A stretch of 64,000 nucleotides of DNA. Origin: JBPOIC01 sp052034865 (GTDB lineage Bacteria > UBA10199 > JADFYH01). Location: NCBI GenBank assembly GCA_052034865.1, contig JBPOIC010000010.1:25072-89071 (forward strand), in the 5' to 3' direction. Shown here in pieces: positions 1 to 9,053 of this stretch. Made by a program: the position numbers and the translations under genes. Positions within the stretch are counted from its first letter, which is position 1, and every line of letters starts with the position of its first letter. The notes under the pieces were generated by a model. The model was not told where the DNA came from and did not search any database. It saw nothing but the letters and a program-made list of their open reading frames with translations.

Positions 1-3000
1 AATGCAGCTCATCTCTCAGAAGAGTCCTCCGCTTCAACTTCAGAGTCAGATCAGGCAAAATCAGCAATCCCTTTATCCAAAAATCGGTCAGCCCTTAAAA
101 ATGCTTCAGTCTTCGATCTCACGGCACATCCTGCAAACGATCAAACACTTTCGCCCCTCTCAAATCTGGAATCTCTTCCGCCTGAACTGCCTGTTGCAAA
201 TGATATGAATGTTGAGATTCTCCATCAGGCGGCAGGATCTGATTATCAACCGACTCGAAAATTGAATGCAGCGAAGAAGTCTGGTGGGGGCAAGCCAAAG
301 GTTGGGGAGCGTGCTAACGAAGGATCTTCAGCTTTCTCTCTCCTCACTCACCTCCCTTTACCTTCTCTTTTTGAATTTGCCACGACGGGTGATTTCACCA
401 CGCGTGGAGTTTTGGCCTCTATGTTATATGTCGCAGCCGCGAGTGCACCGCAGGTGCGTGAGGCCGCGGCCGAAATTCGAAGGCAGGCTGAAAATGTCGC
501 CGAGCGGATGCACCTGTCGATGAGCGAGTGGGTGAAAAAAGTTCAGGCGCTTTCTTCTGCGCACTGGAAGACAGTGAGGGAGTGGAGTAGCCACTATCAG
601 AAACAAATTCTCGCAACGGCCTTGGGAAGTACGGCATTCGCGGCAGGAGTTTTTTTCTATGTGAATTCATTCCATAGTCAGGATTTTCTCCACTTGGACC
701 CCCATGCCACTACTCGCATTCTAGATTCCATTACCAACTGGATGCATGCATTCCAGAATCATCTTTCCAACGCTTATACTGCCTTAAAATCGGGTCTGAA
801 TCATTTCATGACGTCAGTAGGGAATGATGAGGTTGGAATTCTGAATCAGGATGGAGAAGATCTTTTTAAGACCGGGCTTCCGGTGTTTGTGGCGGGGAGT
901 ATGGATGGATCGGGTACTAAGTCAGAATTAAAATGGGAACACGATGGCGTAGCTTATTCTGAGAACAGACTGATTACTCAAGAGATCGAAGAGAGTGGCA
1001 GAAAGATAGCTTTTTCAATTGTTGTGTTGAAGGAAAGTGATGGGGGCGATGAAGATCTTTCCGATGCATCTTTGATTTCAAAAATTAATGGCTGGATCAG
1101 AGATCCAGACTCACTGGATTCTGAGAGTGCTTGGGGTGAAGACGTATCGACGTTAAAAAGAAATCTGAGCATATGGACGCAAAGAAAATCAGAGAATCGT
1201 AAAATCACGTTTTACGTTGATTCTAAACAGGGGAGGATATTTCAGACGTTCACAAACATTGAAAATCATGAGGCGTGGGATCCTCTCATGCAGCCTTTTT
1301 CTGTATTTGGATTTCAGGAAGTTCAACCTGCAAGTGAGCTGCGTTTAAGACAATGGGATTCCACACGGGAGCTAAAGATAAAAGTGGGAACCAGAGCTGC
1401 TCGATTGTACTTGGATAAAGCCTTTGGGAGCTCAAACCTCACAATTCAATTTGTTGCCAGATTTCAAAATTATTTAAATTCTCTTTTCAATAATCCCGAA
1501 TCAACTCACGAAGTTCACTTTTCCTTCGCTAGACGAATCGTTGATCTGTTCGAATCACATCCAAATGCAGATGAGCTGAAATTGCTTGTCTTTATTGATA
1601 CACACTACCGTGAAATTGGAGATTTTATTTGTGAGTGGAGAGTTGTGGATTCGAACGGTGATGTGCTTTTGTATATACCGCCCTTTACTTTACTTCTCGA
1701 TCTGATGTTTCAGCTCAATAATGGAGATCCCAATTACCGGGTATCTTCCTCCCGCTCTCCTGTTTTACTTGAGACAGGGCAACGTTCTGATGGCCAGGTA
1801 TTTCTTTTTATGTCCCTGACCAATAGTGAGCCACCCTCTTTTTCAGGTTTAAATGAAATTTATGAAGAAGCAGATAGAGCCTTAAACAGGTTAACAAATA
1901 AATTTGAAAGTAACTTGGGTATCGCAGAAGAATTTGATCCTTTATTAGTAAGACTCCAAAATGAAATCAGCGGATTTAGACAAAGGGAAGAAGGCAAGAC
2001 ACTTTTTGTCCATGTGATTGGAGATTCTGAAGACAATATTCAGGTCGTTGCAGGATTTTTTCTGACTCAAGAGGCTGGTCTGTTTATCGCAAAGAGAGAG
2101 TTTGTTCTCACATCTCCAGCAATCGATGATTCAACTTTAGATCCAGTCATTGGTTCGAAAACTGTTTATTTAGACCCGAGTACCACCTTTCAAGAGCCTG
2201 TTTTAGTGGTGATGTTAAATAGTGCCCAAAAGGTCCCTACGTCTGTTGACACATCTCCCCCTTCCTCTCCAAGACCAAAACCCCGTGGCCCTGGCACCAC
2301 CGGTGCCGCGAGCATTGGTGCGATGATGCTCGCATCCACGCTCAGTCTTGCGGGCATCGCGATGGGGCATGCGGTTCAAGCCAAAACCGCTTCACCTGCT
2401 TCTGGTACACAAACCCAAACTCATTTTATTGGAACTCAAAGTCCCTCCCACAGTGCGCATCAGGTGGCTGGGTGCGCGGTAGGAGGAGCCATAGGGAGTG
2501 AAGGCGGTTTTACATCAGTTTTTGGGATATTGATTTTTTTAGCAATGGCTGCAGGTCGTATGAGGAAAAGGATCCCCGGGGCCTTTGGAAATAGGGCTGA
2601 TGGAGCCCCAACTCCACCGAGTCCCAAATCATCCAGAATAATACCTTCCCCTGATTCTGGGCCGGTTTCATCTTCAGGAGTTCGATATCTTCTACCCACT
2701 AGCATTGATGGAAATTCAAGTATTGGCGAAAAAATGAATGGAGTGTTGGGTTTGGGGCGAAATGCCGTTCGTCTTTGCTGTGTTTCCCGTGGAGACAATC
2801 CTACCAGTCCTGAAAAAATACTTCATATTATTTTCCCCAATTTTGCATGTCTCGTCGTGGGAGTGACTATTGAGAATGGAAAAATTGCTCATGTCGGTGA
2901 GTCTGGTTTTTACCCCCAGGGGACAACAACGCCGATAACAACAAAGGCGGAATTTGCTCCGGGATCGACCAGCACTGTTCGCATGAGTTTTGACGATCGC

Positions 3001-5487
3001 TCCATCGGTAACCTTGATCTAACTCTTGCGGTAGCAGAAATTGATCAAGGACGATCGACGGTAACCCTTGCTCCTCTCCAACCTGTATTTAAGGGTGATT
3101 TGACTCGCTTTGTTCCAAGAGAATCAGATGCGGCTATTAATCCAACAGGAATCATTGGGCAGGCGCGTCTGGCTGCGAGCAATAAATCGTACGAAGGGAG
3201 GAAACCGAGAAATTTCAGGGTCTATTTCGCAAATGGAGATTATATCCAGATTGAAATTTATGCGGGGCATGGCCTTGGAGGTAATTTTTATATTTCGAGA
3301 GTTTTTTTAAAACGTTTAGGTGCAGATAAGGAAATGAACTTTGAAGGTTATCCAACTGAAGTCATTACTGGAAGTAAAGAGCATATCTTGAATGGGTTTG
3401 GCTATCAGGTGCCTATCTATGTTACTCCTCCTGAATCACATACGAGTGGACGGTTGAGTATTTTTACCCCTCGCTCTCCTGTAACTCCACCTCCTGTCAG
3501 ACTTGTCCTTGATCCACAATACCTTGCAGACAATCCTCCGCCATCTCTACCTCCTCCTTCCAAAAAACCTCCCAGTGGAAAAGTCACTACAAAAGGTGAG
3601 GGTACAAAAGTTGTGCTGGGTTCTCATCCCTCCATTACTGATCTAATTCGCGATACTAAAGATCCTGTAGAACTTTTTACTTCTGCTTTAGCCGGAGAGG
3701 ATGAGAGTTGGAATGCATTGGTGAACCGAGCCAGAAAAGAGGAGGGTGTGCTTCAATCGGTGATTTATATTTTTCAAGAACCCGAATTGGTGGAGGGTGA
3801 AGAGGAATCTATTCGAGCAAAAGCCCTGGAAATGATCGCAGAGATTGCTCAGACGAATTGGAATGCTTTTGATTTCTTAACTGAAAAGGTCGGTCGCAAT
3901 TTGGCTCTGGAGTATATTCTACAAATGGCGAATTCAGATGCAACTCACTCCACCGATGCCCTAGAGATACTTGGAAGCTGGATGCAGACCTCAGCAGATC
4001 AAGATGCTCTCAGCATGATCCAGGCACTTCTTAATATTGCTTCTAAAACAACTGGTAGAGACGGACGTGCCGAAAAGGCCAGAGAAGTGCTTCAGAGGGC
4101 AGAGCTTTCAACTTCACTCATCAAGTTCGCAAAAGAAGATGAGGCGGTGTTGGTTAGCCTGGCTCGCCTCTATGCCCTTGGAAATAAGAATGCCGAATTT
4201 AGCAGGCTTGAATTAACTGCCTATAAAAGTCGTATGGATTCAGAACCTAAGGTCGTCGCCGCCCTGGCAACGCTCGCCAGGGTCATTCCCGAAGGAGTTA
4301 TTATCTGCTCACGCGCAAAAACGATGCTCGATGCCTTTTCAAAATCAACTGAGCTGGTGGATACGCAAAAAGCTAAAACCCTCAGTGAATTCGCTGCGAG
4401 CACTCATCCGGATGCAAAATATGCCGAGGCCAGACTGCTATCTCTCTGTCAGAGATCAGCCGGTGTCTTGGAAGTGATTGCGCTTTATGAATCAGCAGCT
4501 GAACCAATGAAATCATGGTTTCAATCCAGAATACTGGCGCGCGTGGAGCCGGATGAGAAACGTGGGTGTGATTATTGGGATGATCGTTCTGACCAAGGAA
4601 TCCTCCATCAGTTAGTCCATACCCATAACAATCCAGCAGTAAGTAGAATGCTCAAAATTGTAAGTGAAGAGGTTTTTGCAGAGCCTTTGTCGGTAAATGA
4701 GAATGCTCGTAAAGTTGTGAGTTTAATTAATACTGTAAAAGAAGCAGCATTAATAGAAGCGAAGGCAAGGGCACTCATTGAGATTATGAAGACTTGTTTT
4801 GATCCATCCGTCGATGGCGATGCGAGGGAAAAGTCTCACGGGTTTTTATTTCCTGAAGGATTCAGTATTTGGATAAAAGTCATGGAAATAAAGACCAAAG
4901 AACATTTGGAAGATGTTAAGAACGAAATTTTGAAAAAATATCGTCATGATATTGATTACTACAGAATTAACTTTCTTCTTAATGGGTATGCGAACAGATG
5001 TCTTGACATGATGGAAAAGGCGAAAGGGTCTAGTGACTTTTACACCTTGGCAATATGGAATTACACCTTGGTCTATGCGGTATTGGATCCAGTTAGAGCT
5101 TCAGGCAATGAAGAATTTCAAAACTTGTTGATGAAAATTCAAATGAAACAGGTTGAACTGATCAAAAGTGTTCCCTATCCATTTTTCAGAATCCCACTGT
5201 TTTTAACTTTAAATCCTAAAGCACAACTCCAGAGGTGGATGAGATTTGGTGAGTGTTATTGGACTATTATGGATTTGTTATCTGGAAATACGACGCGTTA
5301 TTTTATGGGAGCCTATCAGGTACAGCTTTTTAAACATATGGATCAGATTGTGAATCCAAAATCTACAACCATGAATGATTTGTTAGATGCCATCAAACGC
5401 AATGATACAGATGGAATTCAGGCATGGTATAGAGCCTATTCAAGGCAATTTGGAGAAGGTTATGATGTTCTGGTAAATGTTTTTTAA
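1..5487 (+). CDS. Giant membrane-linked protein of unknown function, 5' end outside the window
   Basis: The frame is open from base 1 to the TAA at 5485-5487, so the first visible Met (205) need not be the start and at least 1,828 residues are encoded. The first 68 visible codons are low-complexity, rich in Ser, Ala, Pro and Leu. Hydrophobic stretches lie near 601-660, near 2311-2380 (around AMMLASTLSLAGIAM) and near 2500-2570. The last follows a GCAVGG motif and is capped by RMRKR, a Cys / membrane segment / basic arrangement like a sorting tail but internal here. A proline-rich linker (about 3484-3590) leads to a long C-terminal region (about 3600-5487) of short amphipathic helices that looks like HEAT- or TPR-type alpha-alpha repeats. 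I recognise no family. The pattern suggests a surface or periplasmic scaffold crossing the membrane mid-chain. The coding call is firm, the function open. Confidence 0.8.
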   Translation, partial: NAAHLSEESSASTSESDQAKSAIPLSKNRSALKNASVFDLTAHPANDQTLSPLSNLESLPPELPVANDMNVEILHQAAGSDYQPTRKLNAAKKSGGGKPKVGERANEGSSAFSLLTHLPLPSLFEFATTGDFTTRGVLASMLYVAAASAPQVREAAAEIRRQAENVAERMHLSMSEWVKKVQALSSAHWKTVREWSSHYQKQILATALGSTAFAAGVFFYVNSFHSQDFLHLDPHATTRILDSITNWMHAFQNHLSNAYTALKSGLNHFMTSVGNDEVGILNQDGEDLFKTGLPVFVAGSMDGSGTKSELKWEHDGVAYSENRLITQEIEESGRKIAFSIVVLKESDGGDEDLSDASLISKINGWIRDPDSLDSESAWGEDVSTLKRNLSIWTQRKSENRKITFYVDSKQGRIFQTFTNIENHEAWDPLMQPFSVFGFQEVQPASELRLRQWDSTRELKIKVGTRAARLYLDKAFGSSNLTIQFVARFQNYLNSLFNNPESTHEVHFSFARRIVDLFESHPNADELKLLVFIDTHYREIGDFICEWRVVDSNGDVLLYIPPFTLLLDLMFQLNNGDPNYRVSSSRSPVLLETGQRSDGQVFLFMSLTNSEPPSFSGLNEIYEEADRALNRLTNKFESNLGIAEEFDPLLVRLQNEISGFRQREEGKTLFVHVIGDSEDNIQVVAGFFLTQEAGLFIAKREFVLTSPAIDDSTLDPVIGSKTVYLDPSTTFQEPVLVVMLNSAQKVPTSVDTSPPSSPRPKPRGPGTTGAASIGAMMLASTLSLAGIAMGHAVQAKTASPASGTQTQTHFIGTQSPSHSAHQVAGCAVGGAIGSEGGFTSVFGILIFLAMAAGRMRKRIPGAFGNRADGAPTPPSPKSSRIIPSPDSGPVSSSGVRYLLPTSIDGNSSIGEKMNGVLGLGRNAVRLCCVSRGDNPTSPEKILHIIFPNFACLVVGVTIENGKIAHVGESGFYPQGTTTPITTKAEFAPGSTSTVRMSFDDRSIGNLDLTLAVAEIDQGRSTVTLAPLQPVFKGDLTRFVPRESDAAINPTGIIGQARLAASNKSYEGRKPRNFRVYFANGDYIQIEIYAGHGLGGNFYISRVFLKRLGADKEMNFEGYPTEVITGSKEHILNGFGYQVPIYVTPPESHTSGRLSIFTPRSPVTPPPVRLVLDPQYLADNPPPSLPPPSKKPPSGKVTTKGEGTKVVLGSHPSITDLIRDTKDPVELFTSALAGEDESWNALVNRARKEEGVLQSVIYIFQEPELVEGEEESIRAKALEMIAEIAQTNWNAFDFLTEKVGRNLALEYILQMANSDATHSTDALEILGSWMQTSADQDALSMIQALLNIASKTTGRDGRAEKAREVLQRAELSTSLIKFAKEDEAVLVSLARLYALGNKNAEFSRLELTAYKSRMDSEPKVVAALATLARVIPEGVIICSRAKTMLDAFSKSTELVDTQKAKTLSEFAASTHPDAKYAEARLLSLCQRSAGVLEVIALYESAAEPMKSWFQSRILARVEPDEKRGCDYWDDRSDQGILHQLVHTHNNPAVSRMLKIVSEEVFAEPLSVNENARKVVSLINTVKEAALIEAKARALIEIMKTCFDPSVDGDAREKSHGFLFPEGFSIWIKVMEIKTKEHLEDVKNEILKKYRHDIDYYRINFLLNGYANRCLDMMEKAKGSSDFYTLAIWNYTLVYAVLDPVRASGNEEFQNLLMKIQMKQVELIKSVPYPFFRIPLFLTLNPKAQLQRWMRFGECYWTIMDLLSGNTTRYFMGAYQVQLFKHMDQIVNPKSTTMNDLLDAIKRNDTDGIQAWYRAYSRQFGEGYDVLVNVF

Positions 5488-5527
5488 TTCTTAATTTTTC
5501 GGTTTCGTCAATTCCTTTTCTTTACTT

Positions 5528-6022
5528 TCACTCCCTCACAAAATGACACGTATAACCTCCGGGATTTTTTTGAAGATAATCCTGATGATATTCTTCTGCC
5601 GGGTAAAAGGGTAGGGCGGGAGTGATCTCAGTGACGATAGGGAGATTCCAGATGCCGGAGAGATGAACTTCTTCCCGGATTTTTTCAGCGATTTTTTTTT
5701 GACTTTCGTCTGTATAAAAAATGGCTGAGCGATATTGAGATCCCCTGTCGTTTCCCTGCCGGTTGAGAGTGGTTGGATCATGAATCCGAAAGAAAAATCT
5801 TAACAGATCGGCATAGCTCAGTTTTTCTGGATCAAACAAAATCTCAATCGATTCGGCATGACCGGTGAGCCCGGTTTTTACATCTTCATAAACAGGACCT
5901 TTTAAAGTTCCACCCGTGTAACCCACCGTGGTTTGACTCACTCCTGGCAACTGGCGAATCAAAGCTTCCATTCCCCAAAAACAACCGCCTGCCAAAATTG
6001 TGATTTCATTTTTTGAGTTCAT
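5528..6022 (-). CDS. msrA: Peptide-methionine (S)-S-oxide reductase MsrA
   Basis: MsrA reduces methionine-S-sulfoxide in proteins and free amino acid, repairing oxidative damage with thioredoxin as usual reductant. The 164-residue product has the family length. The catalytic GCFWG motif is at residues 13-17 (nucleophile Cys14), followed by GYTGG, the GHAESIEI block and a C-terminal YHQDY...NPGGYTCH region whose Cys can act as a resolving residue. The ATG at 6022 is preceded by GAGAGGA at about 10 nt. It stands alone, convergent with the giant gene across a 40-bp gap without a clear terminator hairpin. Function is firm from motifs. Confidence 0.96.
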   Translation of the reverse strand: MNSKNEITILAGGCFWGMEALIRQLPGVSQTTVGYTGGTLKGPVYEDVKTGLTGHAESIEILFDPEKLSYADLLRFFFRIHDPTTLNRQGNDRGSQYRSAIFYTDESQKKIAEKIREEVHLSGIWNLPIVTEITPALPFYPAEEYHQDYLQKNPGGYTCHFVRE

Positions 6023-6063
6023 TTAACACTAGTCCTCTCATCAGCGCCCATCAAGGGTGGGAG

Positions 6064-6127
6064 GGTGAACGACGCATGCGTCGCCCTGAATGTTTTTATC
6101 TTAAAATTACAGGCAACTCATGAGGTC
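6064..6127. repeat. REP-like palindromic repeat, copy 1 (probable doublet)
   Basis: A perfect 14-bp palindrome CGACGCATGCGTCG lies at 6070-6083 and is followed by CCCTGAA, a GTTTT tract, TCTTAAAAT and a second, degenerate palindrome centred on CATG at 6119-6122. The same order of blocks recurs at 58760-58821, and a single related palindrome lies at 49249-49268. Spacing and CATG-centred symmetry resemble REP-type repeats mobilised by RAYT transposases; no such transposase is in the window. The rest of the msrA-coaE gap (to 6230) shows no gene. Confidence 0.7.
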
Positions 6128-6230
6128 TGTCCGCCTGTGGTAGATCACCAAGACGACCTCTTCGTCCTTCAGTCTTGTGAATCCTGACTTCTAAATTCAC
6201 CTTCTTCTTCTTCTTTATTTAAGCTTTCAT

Positions 6231-6827
6231 TTAAGAAGCGGTAAGACTTTGATAAAGGTTATCTACCTGATTTTTTGTCTTATCCAGGCTTTGCGAATTA
6301 TCGATCACCCAATCGGCGACTTTGAGTTTTTCTAAAAGGGGAAGCTGTTGGGAAATGCGTTGAAGGATTTCATCCTCGGTGAGATTTTCGCGCAGTTTGA
6401 CCCGCTCGATTTGCTGGCGCTCATCGGCTTTCACGACGATAAGCCCATCGTAGTTTTTATAAAATCCCGTTTCGACCAGCAGGGCAGCATCAATTAAAAC
6501 CAAAGGAGATCCGGACTGGCGGTAGTTTTCGATCGTATCCTGAATTACTTTTCGAATGAGTGGATGGAGGATGGATTCGAGTCTCTGACGATGCGAGGAA
6601 TCCGAAAAGACAAGGCTACCGAGGGCACGACGGTCGATGGAACCGTTTGGTGAAAAAATTGAAGTCCCAAAAGTTTCGCGGAGTTTTTGATGAACGTCAG
6701 GATGGGTGTGAAGCAGTTGATGAGCGATTTGATCAGCATCGATCACCGAAGCTCCGCAGTTTTTAAAAAAAACGGACACCGTGGATTTTCCTGATCCGAT
6801 TCCACCGGTAAGCCCTACGACTTTCAC
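6231..6827 (-). CDS. coaE: Dephospho-CoA kinase CoaE
   Basis: CoaE phosphorylates the 3'-hydroxyl of the ribose of dephospho-CoA with ATP, the last step of coenzyme A synthesis in the cytoplasm. The 198-residue product has the family length and begins with VVGLTGGIGSGKST, a P-loop at residues 8-16. Further family blocks are the Asp-Ala-Asp of VIDADQIAH, HPLIRK in the CoA-binding lid, and LIDAALLVETG. The start ATG overlaps the stop of the upstream TPR gene by 4 nt (ATGA), so translation is probably coupled in a cca-TPR-coaE operon. Function is firm. Confidence 0.96.
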   Translation of the reverse strand: MKVVGLTGGIGSGKSTVSVFFKNCGASVIDADQIAHQLLHTHPDVHQKLRETFGTSIFSPNGSIDRRALGSLVFSDSSHRQRLESILHPLIRKVIQDTIENYRQSGSPLVLIDAALLVETGFYKNYDGLIVVKADERQQIERVKLRENLTEDEILQRISQQLPLLEKLKVADWVIDNSQSLDKTKNQVDNLYQSLTAS

Positions 6828-7363
6828 TCGGATTCTCCTGGAGGATTTTTTTCGTCCTCTGTTACCTCACTCACCGCTTCATCAGATTCCTCTTCAGATT
6901 CAGAATTGTTTGCAACCTGCTGGGCCATCTCTGTCAGAGAGATTAAGGTGTGTAAGAGAGGAAGAACGGCCTTTTGCTCGTAGCTTTTTATTTTTTCGAT
7001 GTAGGAATTTCGAAGCTCGGAAGAGGTGGCGAGCATTTTAAGAATCAGGGCTTTGACCTCGGCATACTCAACACTTAAAGTTTCGTGCAAATCCTTGATT
7101 TGCGGATTTTCAAGCTCCTGTCTTTTCATAACCCAGAACATCGTTTCGGAAAAATCCTCTTCGTTCCACTCGCTTCCTAAAAGATCCTGCGTACGGGTGA
7201 GTTTTTCATAAATACCTGGATGATCGGGATTTAGCTCGCTGGATTTCCGGTAGGCCTCCATGGCCTTCTCATATTGTTGCTTCTCGAAATACTGATCCCC
7301 CTTGTTCTCCCAATGCAGGGCCTTTTGAATGGTATCGCCTGTTTTGTCTTTATGATGAAACAT
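6824..7363 (-). CDS. Small TPR-containing protein of unknown role
   Basis: The 179-residue protein has no signal peptide. Residues about 14-50 form one and a half TPR units (ALHWENKGDQYFEKQQYEKA, then SSELNPDHPGIYEKL). The middle (about 60-145) is charged and predicted helical, and the last 30 residues are very acidic (SESEEESDEAVSEVTEDE). The ATG at 7363 has AAAAGGA 5 nt upstream. It sits 12 nt after cca and overlaps coaE by 4 nt, so the three are almost certainly cotranscribed. A cytoplasmic protein-interaction role is plausible, but no partner can be named from sequence. Confidence 0.8.
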   Translation of the reverse strand: MFHHKDKTGDTIQKALHWENKGDQYFEKQQYEKAMEAYRKSSELNPDHPGIYEKLTRTQDLLGSEWNEEDFSETMFWVMKRQELENPQIKDLHETLSVEYAEVKALILKMLATSSELRNSYIEKIKSYEQKAVLPLLHTLISLTEMAQQVANNSESEEESDEAVSEVTEDEKNPPGESE

Positions 7364-7375
7364 AGGAGTCCTTTT

Positions 7376-8767
7376 CTAATTGGAAGTAGGTGATTTTAAA
7401 ATATGATCGTTCACCCACCCTATTAAAGTTTCCGGAGTGTTTTTTTCAGGATTTTCGATCACCAGATCGAGCAAAGTTTTTAAAACCTGTCCCATTTCAG
7501 GTCCTGCGGATACGCCTATCTGGAGCAAACCATTTCCGTCAATCGCCAGATCCTTGATGGAAAGCGGGGGTTTTAAGGCCAACTCTTCATCGACTCGTCG
7601 TCTGAGGGCCAACGTGGTTTCCATCAAATCATTATCTTCCAGATACCCTACCTGACATAGTCGCAAATCCAGCTGAGTGTAAATCAGGGCAGGAGTGATT
7701 TCATGGATTAGACGACGAATTTTTTTTCCTTGTGCCTTTGGATCCATCTGAAAAGCCTGCGATCGAATGAGTTGAACAATCGTGGACGGATGAAGACCAA
7801 TCATGGTGACAGGAAAATTCCGCATCCATTTTAAGGCATTATGGGCTGCCTGTGCGGATTCTTCAGCCGAGGGGAGAGAAAGTCCCAGATGTGGATTTTC
7901 AGTAAGGGGCGCAGCTCGGTGAAAAAGGGCCGCAAAAAGGGTTTTTAAATTTCCCGGATCATTCAGCAGTGAGGAGGAGCGCACGGCATCAATCGCCTGA
8001 AGCGGAAGGTCGAGGAGATTCAAATCTTTTTTGTTCTTAAAGGAGATCGTCGTTAAAGCCTCAAGCGATGGGAAAATCTTTTTAAGAAGACCGGTTTTTT
8101 GTAAGAGTCGAAACCCCTGGGAAGGTTTTGGTGCGAGAAAAAGTTTTCGGATTTCTTCTAGAATGCGTTCGGGGGAGACGGTGGAAATCAGCTCAACCTG
8201 GGAACTAAGAGCCTGGTAGGTATCCCGTTCAAAAACAAGCCCAAACCTTGTTGAGAACTGAACCGCCCGAAGCATTCTTAAAGGGTCTTCTGCAAAGGCC
8301 TGGGGAAAGACCTGCCTTAGGATTTTATCTTCCAGATCTTTTCTTCCCTGAAAAGGATCCAGGATCTCATCTGTTTTTAAGTTTCGCGCGATGGCATTGA
8401 TCGTAAAATCTCGTCTTCCAAGATCTTTTTCAACAGGTAGAAAAGGATCGAATCGCACATCAAAATCGCGGTGTTTAAGACCTGTCGAGGTTTCTTCACG
8501 GGGCAGGGCGATGTCGTATTCAACCAATGAGTGATGGGGTTTGAATTTTAAAACACCAAAAGATTTTCCCACCAGTTGAACGGATCCGAAATGGGCAAGC
8601 GTCGTGATCAACTCTTCCATTTTAAGCCGGGCTACCAAAAGGTCATGATCCTTTTTAGGAAGATTCAGAAGGGAGTCTCGCACACAGCCTCCCACTTCAT
8701 AAACCTCGGCTCCCCTCTCAAAAAGGGTCCTTAAAAATTTTTTTTCCGGTGCTGGGAAAACAGGCAT
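7376..8767 (-). CDS. cca: CCA tRNA nucleotidyltransferase / poly(A) polymerase family
   Basis: This class II nucleotidyltransferase family adds or repairs the 3' CCA end of tRNAs using CTP and ATP, or in some members adds poly(A). In the 463-residue protein the head domain is clear: YEVGGCVRDSLLN at about residue 21, then KDHDLLV with the metal-binding DxD, then RRDFTINAIARN at about 115-126 and DPLRMLRAVQFSTRFG, which binds the nucleotide. The C-terminal half is helical and lacks an evident HD phosphohydrolase motif. The one tRNA in this window has no encoded CCA, consistent with need for this enzyme. Start at 8767 with AGGATGGG just upstream. CCA-adding versus poly(A) polymerase activity cannot be separated here; the first is likelier. 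Confidence 0.88.
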   Translation of the reverse strand: MPVFPAPEKKFLRTLFERGAEVYEVGGCVRDSLLNLPKKDHDLLVARLKMEELITTLAHFGSVQLVGKSFGVLKFKPHHSLVEYDIALPREETSTGLKHRDFDVRFDPFLPVEKDLGRRDFTINAIARNLKTDEILDPFQGRKDLEDKILRQVFPQAFAEDPLRMLRAVQFSTRFGLVFERDTYQALSSQVELISTVSPERILEEIRKLFLAPKPSQGFRLLQKTGLLKKIFPSLEALTTISFKNKKDLNLLDLPLQAIDAVRSSSLLNDPGNLKTLFAALFHRAAPLTENPHLGLSLPSAEESAQAAHNALKWMRNFPVTMIGLHPSTIVQLIRSQAFQMDPKAQGKKIRRLIHEITPALIYTQLDLRLCQVGYLEDNDLMETTLALRRRVDEELALKPPLSIKDLAIDGNGLLQIGVSAGPEMGQVLKTLLDLVIENPEKNTPETLIGWVNDHILKSPTSN

Positions 8768-8902
8768 GGACCCATCCTAAACTTTTGACTTTATTCTGGC
8801 AATTGCTGGCTCTGGATGAGTTTCAGAAATTGGTTTTTATATCAAAAATCAATAGTCAGAAGACCAAAACTTCAAACTCAGCTCTTACCCTTTCAGGATT
8901 GC

Positions 8903-8943
8903 AAAAAAAATCCCGCAAAAGGACATGGACCTGTTTGCGGGAT
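8903..8943 (-). terminator. Rho-independent terminator for the sigma factor gene
   Basis: Arms 8910-8919 and 8934-8943 are perfect 10-bp complements (GATCCCGCAAA side and TTTGCGGGAT) with a 14-nt loop. Read on the minus strand the hairpin is followed by a run of eight T. It lies about 110 nt beyond the stop of the sigma factor gene and upstream of cca, insulating the two. Confidence 0.88.
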
Positions 8944-9053
8944 CCAGAGTATTTAATTTTAGGGTTTTCTCACTGTGAAATTTGCTTGGTTAAAAGTACT
9001 TAAGACAACCCTCACGACCTGATCCTTCATTAACAGAGAGGAGAAAATATCTT

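Noticed and set aside
2..208. A 68-codon frame at the window edge with a Gln/Ser/Leu-rich product
   Set aside because: It lies inside the upstream extension of the giant gene, whose own frame is open through this stretch; composition is that of a shadow frame.
8749..9003. An 84-codon plus-strand frame between cca and the sigma factor gene
   Set aside because: It runs across the minus-strand terminator hairpin at 8903-8943 and has no ribosome site or family match.
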